Source: Alphaproteobacteria bacterium
GTDB lineage: Bacteria > Pseudomonadota > Alphaproteobacteria > Rs-D84
Direction of reading: 5' to 3'
Assembly: GCA_017937735.1 (NCBI GenBank)
Contig: JAGBCZ010000027.1
Span: 11,275 to 75,274 of the forward strand
DNA length: 64,000 nt
In this document: in pieces, positions 17,666-27,962 of the stretch
Layout of the letters: every line of letters begins with the position of its first letter
How positions within the stretch are numbered: the stretch's first letter is position 1
Notes under the pieces: model-generated
The model's input: only the letters and a program-made list of their open reading frames with translations
The model's database searches: none
What the model was told of the DNA's origin: nothing
Program-made: the position numbers and the translations under genes

Positions 17666-20068
17666 ATGAATATCGAACTTGGTAAAAACATTAGTCCACG
17701 TGAAATCGAAACCAGAATCCAAGAATTCTGGGATAAAAATAGTTTTTGGGCAAACGATGTAAATTCAGAAAAAACACCGTTTTGCATTATGATGCCACCA
17801 CCAAATGTTACTGGCAATTTACACATGGGGCATGCGTTGGATAATGTGCTGACCGATATTATGTGCCGTTATAAACGTATGGCTGGTTTTGACGTTTTGT
17901 GGCAGCCGGGAACTGACCACGCATCAATCGCAACACAACTGTTGGTTGAACGTGACCTGTCAAAACGTGGCATAAATCCACATGCATTGTCCGTTGCAGA
18001 AAAGTTAGATTATGCCTGGAAATGGAAGGCCGATAAGGGTGGCCAAATTATGAATCAGTTACATATCTTGGGTGTAACACCTGCGTGGAATCGTGAAAGA
18101 TTTACAATGGATGCCGGGTTGTCTGCTGCGGTTACAAAACTGTTTGTAAAAATGTATAACGAAGGTTTGATTTATCGTGAAAAACGTCTTGTTAACTGGT
18201 GCCCAAAACAACAGACATCTGTTTCTGATTTAGAAGTTGAAACACGTGACGAAAAAGGTAAGTTCTATTATTTCAATTATAAACTGGTTGATGGTGGCGT
18301 AATTGAAATTGCAACAACACGCCCAGAAACACTGTTCGGTGATCAGGCGATTGCTGTTCATCCTGAAAATGAAAAGTCAAAACATTTAATCGGGCGCAAG
18401 GCGATTATTCCATTAACAGACATTGAAATTCCAATTATTGGTGACGAACATGCAGACCCAGAAAAAGGTACAGGGGCGGTTAAAATTACACCTGCCCACG
18501 ACTTTGACGACTGGGAGGTTGGTGTCCGTCATAACCTGACACCTGTTTGTATATTAACACCAGATGCAAAAATGAACGACAATCCAGTTGTACCGGCCAA
18601 ATATCGTGGTATGGACAGATATGTTGCACGTGCCGCCGTTCTGGAAGATATTGATGCCGCAGGTCTGTTGGTAAAGGTCGAAGATAAAATTATTCCAACC
18701 CCATATTCAGAACGTGGTGGCGTGCCTGTTGAACCATATCTGACAGACCAATGGTTTGTTGATGCTGAAAAACTTGCAATACCTGCGATTAAGGCTGTTG
18801 AAGAAGGCAAGATTAAATTTATGCCAGAACACAGATATAACTTGTTTATGTCATGGATGAAAAATATACGTCCTTGGACAATTTCACGTCAACTGTGGTG
18901 GGGACATCATATACCTGCATGGTATGACGAAGATGGTAATGTATATGTCGCAGAAACCGAAGAAGAAGCAATCAAACAATCTGGTGGTAAAACATTGACA
19001 CGTGATACAGACGTATTGGATACTTGGTTCTCGTCCGGGTTGTGGCCATTTTCAACATTGGGTTGGCCAGAAAAAACACCAGAATTGGACAAATATTATC
19101 CGACAGATTTGTTGTACACAGGTGCTGATATTATCTTTTTCTGGGTTGCGCGTATGATTATGATGGGAATCTATGTAATGGGTGATGTACCGTTCCGTAC
19201 AGTAAACTTCCACGGTCTTGTTCGTGATAACAAAGGACAAAAAATGTCCAAGACCAAGGGTAACGGAACAGATCCACTGGATACTGTTGAAAAATTTGGA
19301 ACAGATGCGTTACGTTACTGGATTGCAACTGCGCCAATTGGCACAGATATCAGATATTCAGATGACGAAGTTAAACGTGGCTCAAAACTGCTGACAAAAT
19401 TGTGGAACGCATCAAAGTATGTTCTGATGAATTTGTCTGATTTTGAACCAGAAACAGCAAAACAAATTCCGGTAAACGAACGCTTTATCGAAGACAGATG
19501 GGTATTGTCTGAATTGAACAAAACAATTGCAGACACACGCAAGCATTTGGATAAATATGATAACTATAATTCACGCAGTACAATTGATACTTTCTTTTGG
19601 GATATTTTCTGTGACCAGTATTTAGAATTTATCAAAGACAGATTCTGGGCGCCTGAAAAATATAGCGCAGAATCAAAATTGTCTGCCCAGTGGACATTGT
19701 ACACCGTGTTGCGTCAAATTATTGGTTTGTATGCACCATTTATCCCATTTTTAACCGAAGAATTGTGGCAGAAAATTTATCAACCAATCGAAGGTGGCAA
19801 AACTCTGCACCTGACACAATATCCGTCTGTAAATTCTGAATATGAAACAGATGTTGAACAGATGAATATTGCGCTGGAAATATTGAAAAATGTTCGTGGT
19901 CTGCGCACAGATAGAAAGGTTGGAAACGGTGCAAAACTGGAAACATTAACAATCCCAAGCGACACACCAGATGTATTACATGGTCTGATTAAATCTGCGG
20001 CACGAGCAAACGAAATTGTATTGGGTGATGCACTGGATTTTGTTGTTATGCAAAATGTTCAGGGGTAA
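17666..20068 (+). CDS. valS: valyl-tRNA synthetase
   Basis: 800 residues, class Ia. The HIGH motif is HMGH (53-56, in PPPNVTGNLHMGH), the editing domain lies around 190-340 and KMSK appears near residue 526 in KMSKTKGNGTDPLD. It charges tRNA-Val and hydrolyses mischarged Thr-tRNA. It is about 150 residues shorter than E. coli ValS and ends without the long C-terminal coiled-coil tRNA-binding arm, similar to the compact form known in Rickettsia. The thioesterase gene follows 4 bases after the stop, so the two are likely co-transcribed. Confidence 0.96.
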   Translation: MNIELGKNISPREIETRIQEFWDKNSFWANDVNSEKTPFCIMMPPPNVTGNLHMGHALDNVLTDIMCRYKRMAGFDVLWQPGTDHASIATQLLVERDLSKRGINPHALSVAEKLDYAWKWKADKGGQIMNQLHILGVTPAWNRERFTMDAGLSAAVTKLFVKMYNEGLIYREKRLVNWCPKQQTSVSDLEVETRDEKGKFYYFNYKLVDGGVIEIATTRPETLFGDQAIAVHPENEKSKHLIGRKAIIPLTDIEIPIIGDEHADPEKGTGAVKITPAHDFDDWEVGVRHNLTPVCILTPDAKMNDNPVVPAKYRGMDRYVARAAVLEDIDAAGLLVKVEDKIIPTPYSERGGVPVEPYLTDQWFVDAEKLAIPAIKAVEEGKIKFMPEHRYNLFMSWMKNIRPWTISRQLWWGHHIPAWYDEDGNVYVAETEEEAIKQSGGKTLTRDTDVLDTWFSSGLWPFSTLGWPEKTPELDKYYPTDLLYTGADIIFFWVARMIMMGIYVMGDVPFRTVNFHGLVRDNKGQKMSKTKGNGTDPLDTVEKFGTDALRYWIATAPIGTDIRYSDDEVKRGSKLLTKLWNASKYVLMNLSDFEPETAKQIPVNERFIEDRWVLSELNKTIADTRKHLDKYDNYNSRSTIDTFFWDIFCDQYLEFIKDRFWAPEKYSAESKLSAQWTLYTVLRQIIGLYAPFIPFLTEELWQKIYQPIEGGKTLHLTQYPSVNSEYETDVEQMNIALEILKNVRGLRTDRKVGNGAKLETLTIPSDTPDVLHGLIKSAARANEIVLGDALDFVVMQNVQG

Positions 20069-20072
20069 CACA

Positions 20073-20801
20073 ATGGCAGAAAAGTTAGTTGAAACCAGAA
20101 CACTGCAAGCATACCAATGCGACAGATTTGGATATGTTCGTCCATTGATTTTAATGAACGAATTACAGTCAATCGCAGACAGACATGCAGAAATTCTGGG
20201 ATGTGGTCGCACATATTGTTTGGAACATAATATTGGCTGGGTTGTAATGTATTATCTGGTCGATATTATTGAATTACCAGTTGAAGGCGAAGAACTAACA
20301 TTTACAACGTGGCCATCTTGCCAAGATGCATTACGTGCAACCCGTGATTTTGAAATTCGTGGAAATGACGGTCGTTTAATGGTTCGTGCAACATCACAAT
20401 GGATATTGATTGATATGGAAAGGCGCAGACCATTACCATTGGCAAGTCACTTGTCACCAGATGTCGTTGTTCCAACACGTGCATACGGATGCGCATTTGA
20501 AAAGTTCCCTGATTTCGAAACAGATAAAACACATATCATGAAATGTCGTTTTGATGATATTGATGTTAATCAACATATCAATAATGCTGTATACGCAGTA
20601 TGGGCAACAGAAAGTGTTGGATATAAATACCGTACACAACATAAATTAAAAAAGATTGATATAAACTTTAAAAAAGAAGTAAATCCAGATACCCCTGAAA
20701 TACAAATTGATGTTGCGATTGATGGATTGGTAACACGCCACAAGATAAAATCAGGCGACACAGAACACGCAATTGTAATTTGTCATTGGGAAGAAATATA
20801 A
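20073..20801 (+). CDS. acyl-ACP thioesterase (FatA-like)
   Basis: 242 residues from the ATG after AGGGG, which overlaps the valS stop. It has two hot-dog halves: the first contains CDRFGYVRPLILMNELQSIADRH, the second DIDVNQHINNAVYAVWATESV. In the second, the D-x-N-x-H-x-N-N pattern matches the catalytic Asn/His region of acyl-ACP thioesterases. These enzymes release free fatty acids from acyl-ACP; bacterial members are common in anaerobic gut bacteria, so acquisition by transfer is possible. A GCCGG terminator follows. Confidence 0.85.
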   Translation: MAEKLVETRTLQAYQCDRFGYVRPLILMNELQSIADRHAEILGCGRTYCLEHNIGWVVMYYLVDIIELPVEGEELTFTTWPSCQDALRATRDFEIRGNDGRLMVRATSQWILIDMERRRPLPLASHLSPDVVVPTRAYGCAFEKFPDFETDKTHIMKCRFDDIDVNQHINNAVYAVWATESVGYKYRTQHKLKKIDINFKKEVNPDTPEIQIDVAIDGLVTRHKIKSGDTEHAIVICHWEEI

Positions 20802-20829
20802 AAAAAGCCGGCTTTTACCGGCTTTTTTT
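20800..20829. terminator. bidirectional terminator, thioesterase / pheT
   Basis: An A7 run, GCCGG-CTTTTA-CCGGC, T7. The sequence after the stem (TTTTTTTAACA then CTTTTAT) is also shared with the palindrome at 32973. Confidence 0.85.
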
Positions 20830-20836
20830 AACACTT

Positions 20837-23140
20837 TTATTTATCACGAATTATTGCATTACATTTCTTTTCAACCGATTCTATGACATCAGATTGGATT
20901 TTTTGTAAATCTGAATCTGACATGTTGTCACGTGGTTCGATTGTTATTGTAAACGCAATTGATTTTTTTCCATTACCCATATCAAATGCGTCAAACACAA
21001 CAACATTTGTTATACGACTGTCTGCGCTGCTGGCAACAGATGTTAATTTTTCTGATGGTGTATCAACATCTACGATAAACGCAAAGTCACGTGTTATTGG
21101 TTGGAAATCTGACAATATCGGCTGTTTACCACCACGTTTGGATGGCAGATTTTTTATATCATCAACAATTGCAATAACAACGTTTGTTTTTATGCGTAAC
21201 TTTTTTGCAACAGATGGATGCAATTCACCAAATTCTGCAATCTTCTTTTTACCTTGCATGATTGCGCCGTATCTGTATGGATGCGCCCAGCGTGGTGCAT
21301 TTTCTGTTGATACAGTAAAGCGTTGACCCGCCATCAATGCAATCAAATCAGCCTTGACATCGTACACATCAACATCACGATTTCTGTTCATCCAATGCTT
21401 TGGTGAATTACTGCCTGTTCTGACAACGCAAACAGATGTATGTTGTTGTGTCGGCGCATCACCATCAAATACAGTACCCAATTCAAATAAATTTAAATCT
21501 GAATATCCACGCTTTTCATTATTTGATACAGCATACAACAAACCAAACAACAATCCATTTCGCATTGTGTCATAATCTGACGTAATTGGATTTGCAATCT
21601 TGATATTTGGTTTATCAGATAAAATCTGTTCTGTTGCCAGATTACCAAACCCAAACGAACGACATTCGTTTAGTCCACGTGATGCCAATAATGTTTTTAT
21701 GTTCATATCATCCATATCATGGTGACAGATGTCGCCGTATGTATGATTTGATGCAGTGGCAATCTTGTCATATCCGTATATACGCAGTAAATCTGCAACA
21801 ATTGTTTCTGGAATTTCAACATCAACACGTGATGTATGCGGTGTAACAATCCAATCATCCCCGGAACAATCAAGTGTATATCCCAATGACATTAAGATAT
21901 TTTTTTGAACATCTGGGGCAATTTCTATACCTGTTTTTTTCAAAAAGTATGATGGATTATATTTTATTTTTACATCCGGGGCATTATCAGAACCTGCCGA
22001 AAAAGTTCCAACAATTTTACCACCACACGCAGACATAATTATATCAGCCGCACGCATTGCCGCCGCACCTGTTATTGTTGGATCGATTCCACGTTCATAT
22101 CTGTATGATGCGTCTGTTGATATACCCAACCTTTTTGCAGATTTACGAACAGACACAGGGTCAAAATATGCAGATTCCAAGATAATATTTTTTGTGTTTT
22201 CTGTGGTTGCACCACGTTTGCCACCAATCACACCAGCCAGTGCCAAAATACCAGATGCATCTGTGATAACCATATCTGTATCAACCAGTTCATGTTCATT
22301 ACCAAACAAATCTGTGAATTTTTCGCCTTTTTCTGCCATACGTACAACAATATCACCGTTAATTTCATCTGCATCAAAACAGTGCATTGGTTGTGCCATG
22401 TCATAACAGATATAGTTTGTCGCATCAATTGGGGCATTTTTCGGATTTATACCAATCGCCTGTAAACGTGATGCGATTTTTTTATCGCTTGGTTTAACCG
22501 CTATATCGTGTATTTCAATCATCTTATATGCAGGGCATTTATCTGTTTTTAATATAACCTGACGGGTGCCAGAAACAGATTTAAATTCTGCATCGTTTGG
22601 TACAATGTATTGGCCAATACCTGCCGCAGATAAATCACGTGCAATACCACGAACAGATAAATAATCTGGTCTGTTTGGTGTAATACCCGCATCAAATACT
22701 GTTTTTGTTTCAACAACAGGTGTACCAATAACAGTATCGTCTGGTAATTCAATAATACCACTGTGGTCTTCATTTATCCCAAGTTCCTTGCCGGAACACA
22801 TCATGCCATCTGATAATACACCGCGCAATTTTCCAGACTGAATTTCATGACCTGCAATTACACAGCCCGGTACAGCCAGCGCAGATATCAATCCAACACG
22901 TGCATTTGGTGCACCACACACAACCTGACGCAGGGTCGAAGCTCCATCATCAACCTGTAATACATGTAAATGATCACTGTTTTCGTGTGGTTCGCATTTA
23001 ATAATCTTTGCCGCAATCGGTGATATTGGAGATTGTACATCTTCGATTTCTAAACCAATACGGGTCAATGTATCAGATACAGCCTGTGCATCTGCATCTG
23101 TGTTTAAATATTCTTTTAACCAATCATAAGTCCACTTCAT
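20837..23140 (-). CDS. pheT: phenylalanyl-tRNA synthetase beta subunit
   Basis: 767 residues. The N-terminus MKWTYDWLKEYLNTDADA starts the family, an OB-type tRNA-binding domain follows (CEPHENSDHLHVLQVDDG, about 48-65), then the B3/B4 editing region, the B5 domain, the catalytic-like core and a C-terminal anticodon-binding FDX-ACB domain (SDFQPITRDFAFIVD, about 670-767). It pairs with PheS to form the alpha2-beta2 enzyme. It lies 17 bp downstream of pheS. Confidence 0.96.
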   Translation of the reverse strand: MKWTYDWLKEYLNTDADAQAVSDTLTRIGLEIEDVQSPISPIAAKIIKCEPHENSDHLHVLQVDDGASTLRQVVCGAPNARVGLISALAVPGCVIAGHEIQSGKLRGVLSDGMMCSGKELGINEDHSGIIELPDDTVIGTPVVETKTVFDAGITPNRPDYLSVRGIARDLSAAGIGQYIVPNDAEFKSVSGTRQVILKTDKCPAYKMIEIHDIAVKPSDKKIASRLQAIGINPKNAPIDATNYICYDMAQPMHCFDADEINGDIVVRMAEKGEKFTDLFGNEHELVDTDMVITDASGILALAGVIGGKRGATTENTKNIILESAYFDPVSVRKSAKRLGISTDASYRYERGIDPTITGAAAMRAADIIMSACGGKIVGTFSAGSDNAPDVKIKYNPSYFLKKTGIEIAPDVQKNILMSLGYTLDCSGDDWIVTPHTSRVDVEIPETIVADLLRIYGYDKIATASNHTYGDICHHDMDDMNIKTLLASRGLNECRSFGFGNLATEQILSDKPNIKIANPITSDYDTMRNGLLFGLLYAVSNNEKRGYSDLNLFELGTVFDGDAPTQQHTSVCVVRTGSNSPKHWMNRNRDVDVYDVKADLIALMAGQRFTVSTENAPRWAHPYRYGAIMQGKKKIAEFGELHPSVAKKLRIKTNVVIAIVDDIKNLPSKRGGKQPILSDFQPITRDFAFIVDVDTPSEKLTSVASSADSRITNVVVFDAFDMGNGKKSIAFTITIEPRDNMSDSDLQKIQSDVIESVEKKCNAIIRDK

Positions 23141-23157
23141 AATTTATTCCCCCGTAT

Positions 23158-24105
23158 TTAAAAACCAGCACTTTTTAACCAACGTACATCATTGTTATAC
23201 AAATCACGTAAATCAGGTAAATTGTATTTCAACATCGCCAATCTGTCCCAACCAAAACCAAACGCAAAACCTTGGTATTCTTCTGGATTAACACCACAAC
23301 TGCGCAGTACGTTTGGATGAACCATCCCAGCACCCATCAATTCCAACCATTTATCATTTTTCCACTTCATATCAACTTCGATACTGGGGTCTGTAAACGG
23401 AAAGAAGGATGGACGAATTCTTAATTCAACTTTTTCAATACCAAAGAATTTAGATAAAAACGCACGAACATCTGCCAATAAATCTGACATTGTTACATTT
23501 TTATCAATATATAACCCCTCAATCTGGCCGAACATTGGACCATGTGTCGCATCCCATTCTTTGCGATACGTAGAACCAACACCAAACATTTTAATTGGTA
23601 CACCATCTGATTCCATTGCACGAATTTGAATTGCAGATGTCTGGGTACGTAATACATTACCATTTTCTAAAAAGAAACTATCTTGCATGTCACGGGCAGG
23701 GTGGTGCATTGGTGTGTTTAATGCGGTAAAGTTATGCCAATCATCTTCGATTTCTGGGCCTGTGTACATCTTATAACCAAAAGATTCTAAAATTTCTGCA
23801 ATTTCGGACAATGACTGTGTCAATGGATGTAATGTGCCACGATTTTCAGGCATCGGATTTAAAGACACATCCAACTTCTGTTTTTGTAAGCCCGCCATCA
23901 ATACAGCATTTTCAATTTCTGATTGACGAGTCTTAAACAATTCACGCAATGCCTGATTTTCCAGATTTAATGCCGCACGTGCATCATTATCCAGATTTTT
24001 CATTTCTTTTAATTTTGCTGTCATTGTACCATTTTTACCAAATGTTTCTGTGTACAAGACTTGCAATTCTTCCAGTGTGTTTATATTTTTTATTTGTTCT
24101 TGCAT
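23158..24105 (-). CDS. pheS: phenylalanyl-tRNA synthetase alpha subunit
   Basis: 315 residues, a little shorter than usual (about 330) through a short N-terminal coiled coil. Class II motif 2 and neighbouring segments are visible: NTPMHHPARDMQDSF, TQTSAIQIRAM, GSTYRKEWDATHGPMF and, as motif 3, GFAFGFGWDRLAMLKY. It is the catalytic subunit for charging tRNA-Phe. The order is rpmI-rplT-(hairpin)-pheS-pheT, with infC absent. Confidence 0.96.
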   Translation of the reverse strand: MQEQIKNINTLEELQVLYTETFGKNGTMTAKLKEMKNLDNDARAALNLENQALRELFKTRQSEIENAVLMAGLQKQKLDVSLNPMPENRGTLHPLTQSLSEIAEILESFGYKMYTGPEIEDDWHNFTALNTPMHHPARDMQDSFFLENGNVLRTQTSAIQIRAMESDGVPIKMFGVGSTYRKEWDATHGPMFGQIEGLYIDKNVTMSDLLADVRAFLSKFFGIEKVELRIRPSFFPFTDPSIEVDMKWKNDKWLELMGAGMVHPNVLRSCGVNPEEYQGFAFGFGWDRLAMLKYNLPDLRDLYNNDVRWLKSAGF

Positions 24106-24130
24106 AACTTCTTACCCTAAACATATAAAT

Positions 24131-24160
24131 TAAAACAAAAGCCGTCATCTGACGGCTTTC
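24131..24160 (-). terminator. terminator or attenuator between rplT and pheS
   Basis: On the minus strand, AAAGCCGTC-AGAT-GACGGCTTT followed by TGTTTTAA. It lies inside the rpmI-rplT-pheST run, so it either ends rpmI-rplT or partially limits read-through into pheST. Confidence 0.75.
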
Positions 24161-24193
24161 ATTATTACAAAAGATATACCTGCCGACAAGGTA

Positions 24194-24562
24194 TTATTTA
24201 GATTCGGCAGAAATAAATCGTTTTGCTGTTTCAACCAATGCGGCAAAGTTTGCATCGCCTGCATATGCCATTTCGGCCAGAACCTTGCGGTCCAGTGCAA
24301 CGCCAGCTTTCTTTAAACCGTTCATGAATTGGCTGTAAGTCATACCATTTGCACGTACAGCTGCATTGATACGAACAATCCACAAACCACGAAATTCACG
24401 TTTTTTAACACGTCTGTCGCGATATGCATATTGACCTGCTTTTTCTGTTTTTTCACGTGCTGCACGATATGTTGAATGATGACGGCCCAAATAACCTTTG
24501 GCGCGCGCCAAAATCTTGTTATGTTTTTGTTTTACGGTTGTTCCGCGTTTTACTCTTGCCAT
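24194..24562 (-). CDS. rplT: ribosomal protein L20
   Basis: 122 residues beginning [28 protein letters not shown], the classic L20 start, with [24 protein letters not shown] in the middle. It binds 23S rRNA early in large-subunit assembly and in several bacteria represses its own operon. It is 18 bp downstream of rpmI. Confidence 0.97.
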   Translation of the reverse strand: MARVKRGTTVKQKHNKILARAKGYLGRHHSTYRAAREKTEKAGQYAYRDRRVKKREFRGLWIVRINAAVRANGMTYSQFMNGLKKAGVALDRKVLAEMAYAGDANFAALVETAKRFISAESK

Positions 24563-24580
24563 GACTTGTTACCCCCTTGC

Positions 24581-24784
24581 TTATTTCAAACCATATGGGG
24601 CCAGGATTTTTGCCTGTCCAACCATGTTATCGTTCAAATACTGTGGTTTTGCACCTGCCTTGTTTGCACGGGCAGATTTTTTACGCAACAGTTTCTTGTG
24701 AGAGTTACGTGCAACACGGATTTTACCAGTTGCAGTCATAGACGCACGCTTTTTCAAGTATGACTTTGTCTTTAATTTTGGCAT
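24581..24784 (-). CDS. rpmI: ribosomal protein L35
   Basis: 67 residues beginning MPKLKTKSYLKKRASMTATGKI, typical of L35, highly basic. It is first of the rpmI-rplT pair; infC, which usually precedes it, is not here. The leader holds a perfect 7-bp hairpin (ATGGCAA/TTGCCAT, 24821-24838) that could be part of autoregulation by L20, though this is only a suggestion. Confidence 0.96.
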   Translation of the reverse strand: MPKLKTKSYLKKRASMTATGKIRVARNSHKKLLRKKSARANKAGAKPQYLNDNMVGQAKILAPYGLK

Positions 24785-24925
24785 TTTATATCCTCTTTTT
24801 TAGATGTTTTTACATGTCTGATGGCAATGCCTTGCCATTTCGACCGACTTTATTCTGGCATATTTTATGGAAAAATCAAGTTTTTATTGAATATCTGTTT
24901 TTTTAAGATTAAAGTTAGGAAACAA

Positions 24926-25750
24926 ATGAGCCAGACAAAAATATCTTCCAAAATATACCCTTTGATAAAGGCGGTGGTATCTGCCGCTGTTTTGCCTGTG
25001 TTATTTATATATGTTATGATTGCAAAACCAGATTATAAATTGATGAACGCTATGTCACATGTGGTTGTACCTGTGGCACAATGGGTTGGCGATGTTGTTA
25101 CATGGCCAATCAGGGTCGTTGGCAGCGCATTTGATAATATCGTTGAAATTTCAAGTCTGCGTTCTGAAAACGAAGAATTACGCACACGACTGGATGCGGC
25201 ACTGGCAAACAAAACAATGTGTGATGTTGCAATTGGTGAAAATAATAAACTGCGCCGCGAATTAAGTATTATATCGTCACAACCACGTGATTCTGTTATT
25301 GCAGATGTTATACATGATACAAATGTTCTGGTGCATAATACTTTTATTATAAATCGTGGTGCATCTGATAATATTCAGGTTGGGATGGTCGTCACAACCA
25401 TGGATTTACATTTGGCTGGTATCATTATTGATGTGGCGGCACATTTTTCACGTGTACGCGCATTAACAGATGCAGATACAAATATTGCTGTACGTATTGT
25501 CGGATCCGAAGTTTACGGATTTATGACAGGAAACGGTTCAAAATACCCAACAATTGGATTTTTCAGTGATCCTGAATTTCAACCAACAAATGGTTTAAAG
25601 TTAGTAACCAGTAATATTTCTGGCATAATTCCACAAGGTATTTATGTTGGTGAACTAATCGATAATACAGATGTAAAAATTACACCATCATCAAAATTAT
25701 CACGGGTTATGGTATTAAAATTTGATACACAGAAAAATGAATATAAATGA
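24926..25750 (+). CDS. mreC: rod shape-determining protein MreC
   Basis: 274 residues from the ATG after AAGTTAGGAAACAA; the upstream extension of the open frame is not MreC-like. A transmembrane helix lies near 14-36 (VVSAAVLPVLFIYVMIA), a coiled coil near 70-110 (SLRSENEELRTRLDAAL) and the periplasmic beta domains follow (NRGASDNIQVGMVV, and GLKLVTSNISGIIPQGIYVGEL). MreC organises the elongasome. It overlaps mreD by 4 bp. Confidence 0.92.
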   Translation: MSQTKISSKIYPLIKAVVSAAVLPVLFIYVMIAKPDYKLMNAMSHVVVPVAQWVGDVVTWPIRVVGSAFDNIVEISSLRSENEELRTRLDAALANKTMCDVAIGENNKLRRELSIISSQPRDSVIADVIHDTNVLVHNTFIINRGASDNIQVGMVVTTMDLHLAGIIIDVAAHFSRVRALTDADTNIAVRIVGSEVYGFMTGNGSKYPTIGFFSDPEFQPTNGLKLVTSNISGIIPQGIYVGELIDNTDVKITPSSKLSRVMVLKFDTQKNEYK

Positions 25751-26205
25751 AGTCAAATATAATTAAATCTTTACGGATTTTATTCCCATTTTTATTAACT
25801 GTGGGGCTGTGGCGGTTATCTGATAATTTCTGGAATCCTGCTGGGATATTGGCAATAATCCCTGTATTCTTTTGTTCTTTTGTGACGCATACAGCATGGT
25901 TTCCAATATTTTCTGTTTTTATGTGTTTTGTTATTGATTATAAATTTGAAACAGTTTGTTTTTGGCTGGCGATATATTGTTTATTCTATGCGATAAACAG
26001 TTTTCAAAACTGGATTGATATCACACGGATGGAAGCAAACGGATTTTTTGCATTTACAGTATTTCTTGGATTAACGATTTTAATTCAAACACTGTCTAAT
26101 TTCACGTTTTTAACGTTGCTGGGTGGAATTTGGATATGGGGGTTAGTATCTGCATTATATATACCAATAACAAATCTGATAAAAAGGGTGCAAAATGATA
26201 GATAA
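25747..26205 (+). CDS. mreD: rod shape-determining protein MreD
   Basis: 152 residues, almost entirely hydrophobic, with about five membrane helices. The size, composition and position between mreC and the PBP2 gene identify it. MreD connects MreC to the membrane part of the elongation machinery. It overlaps mreC by 4 bp and mrdA by 11 bp. Confidence 0.85.
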   Translation: MKSNIIKSLRILFPFLLTVGLWRLSDNFWNPAGILAIIPVFFCSFVTHTAWFPIFSVFMCFVIDYKFETVCFWLAIYCLFYAINSFQNWIDITRMEANGFFAFTVFLGLTILIQTLSNFTFLTLLGGIWIWGLVSALYIPITNLIKRVQNDR

Positions 26206-27961
26206 CGAAGTTTCACGCACCTTTGATAGACGCAGTGCTTTATTTTTAACAGGTGGGGCTGTTCTGACATCTGTGCTGATATTACGTATGTTGCAAATGC
26301 AATTGTTTAATTATCAAGATTATAAAAAGAAAAGTGAAAGTAATTCTTTTCGTATTCAGGTAAATATTCCTGAACGTGGGCAAATTTTATCCAGAAATAA
26401 CCGACCAATTTCACGTGATATACCAACATACAGAATTTATATCATCCCCGAAGAATCAGATGATATTGAACTGTTGCTGGCAACTGTTGCAAGTGACTTG
26501 AATTTAAAACAGAAAAAAATTGAACGAATTCGGGCGAAAATAAAAAAACAATTAAAGTTTCAACCTGTACTGGTCAGTGAAAATTCTGATTGGCAAACAC
26601 TTGCAAAAGTTCAAGCAAAAAATTTATCTGGATTACATGTTGAAAGTGGATATACACGTATGTATGAACTGGGGCCGGCTGGGGCGCAGATTTTTGGTTA
26701 TGTTGGGGAACCGGCAAAACCTGTGGCAAATGCACCATTTTTAACAACTGGAATAACAGGTCTGGAAAAGAAGTTTAATGAAAATATGATGGGGAAAACA
26801 GGTCAGACTGTTATGATAACAAATGCAGTTGGACGTATCACAGGTGAAGATAAATCACAGTATATTGCCCCGACAACTGGTGGAAACATAAAAACAACAA
26901 TTAACGATAATATTCAACGTGTAATGTATGATGCATTAACACAACATCGTTCTGGATGTGGTGTTGTTTTAGATATTGAAACAGGTGATATTTTATCGAT
27001 GGTATCTGTCCCCAGTTTTGACCCAAATATTTTTAAACAAGATGATGGCGATGAATATATAAACAATCTGCGCAAAGATATTGCAAAACCTTTTATGAAC
27101 AAGGCAATTGAAGGTTTATATCCACCTGGGTCGACATTTAAAATTGTTGTTGCATTGGCAGGACTTGAATCTGGCGCAATTACACCAAATGAAAAAATAT
27201 TTTGTCCAGGTTACTGGGACTATGGTGACAGACGATATCACTGTTGGGAACACAAAGGCCACGGAAAAATGGATTTAGCAGGTGCGTTAAAGCATTCTTG
27301 TGATATTTATTTTTATCAGATTGCATTACGTATTGGTATTGATGCAATCAAAGAGATGGCAATAAAACTGGGGCTGACAGAAAAATATATGGACGATATT
27401 CTATCACGTGAAATGGCGGGTGTTATGCCCGATAGATATTGGAAGGAAAAAAATATCGGGTACAGATGGGTTCATGGTGACACAATTATTTCTGGTATTG
27501 GTCAGGGCTTTATTCTGACAAATTGTTTGCAACTGGCTGTGATGATGGCACGAACATCTTCTAATAAAGTTGTTATTCCACGATTGATTGATGATGGTGT
27601 AATGCCACAATTTGAAAATTTAGGCCTGCAACAAAAAAATATTAAATTCGTACAACAAGGACTGGAAGAGGTTCTTAAAAAGGGCGGAACAGCCGCAGGC
27701 AGCGCAGTTAATGTTAACGGAAAACGTATGGGCGGAAAAACCGGTACATCACAGGTTCGCAGTATTTCAAAAAAAGAACGTGAACAAGGTGTTCTTACAA
27801 ACGAACAGTTGAAATGGAGTATGCGAAATCATGGACTGTTCGTAGGATACGCACCAACAAACGCACCAAAATATGCCGTTTGTGTTGTCACAGAACACGT
27901 GGGTTCCAGTACACCGGCCGCAAGAACTGCATCAAAAGTAATGAAGGAATTATTAAAATAA
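26195..27961 (+). CDS. mrdA: penicillin-binding protein 2 (elongation transpeptidase)
   Basis: 588 residues: an N-terminal membrane helix (about 18-34), a dimerisation/pedestal domain starting with IPERGQILSRNNRPIS, and a transpeptidase domain with the active-site serine in YPPGSTFKIVVALAGLES (near 308), the KHSCD motif and the KTG box in GGKTGTSQVR. It cross-links lateral-wall peptidoglycan with RodA, which is the next gene 1 bp away. Confidence 0.96.
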   Translation: MIDNEVSRTFDRRSALFLTGGAVLTSVLILRMLQMQLFNYQDYKKKSESNSFRIQVNIPERGQILSRNNRPISRDIPTYRIYIIPEESDDIELLLATVASDLNLKQKKIERIRAKIKKQLKFQPVLVSENSDWQTLAKVQAKNLSGLHVESGYTRMYELGPAGAQIFGYVGEPAKPVANAPFLTTGITGLEKKFNENMMGKTGQTVMITNAVGRITGEDKSQYIAPTTGGNIKTTINDNIQRVMYDALTQHRSGCGVVLDIETGDILSMVSVPSFDPNIFKQDDGDEYINNLRKDIAKPFMNKAIEGLYPPGSTFKIVVALAGLESGAITPNEKIFCPGYWDYGDRRYHCWEHKGHGKMDLAGALKHSCDIYFYQIALRIGIDAIKEMAIKLGLTEKYMDDILSREMAGVMPDRYWKEKNIGYRWVHGDTIISGIGQGFILTNCLQLAVMMARTSSNKVVIPRLIDDGVMPQFENLGLQQKNIKFVQQGLEEVLKKGGTAAGSAVNVNGKRMGGKTGTSQVRSISKKEREQGVLTNEQLKWSMRNHGLFVGYAPTNAPKYAVCVVTEHVGSSTPAARTASKVMKELLK

Positions 27962-27962
27962 A

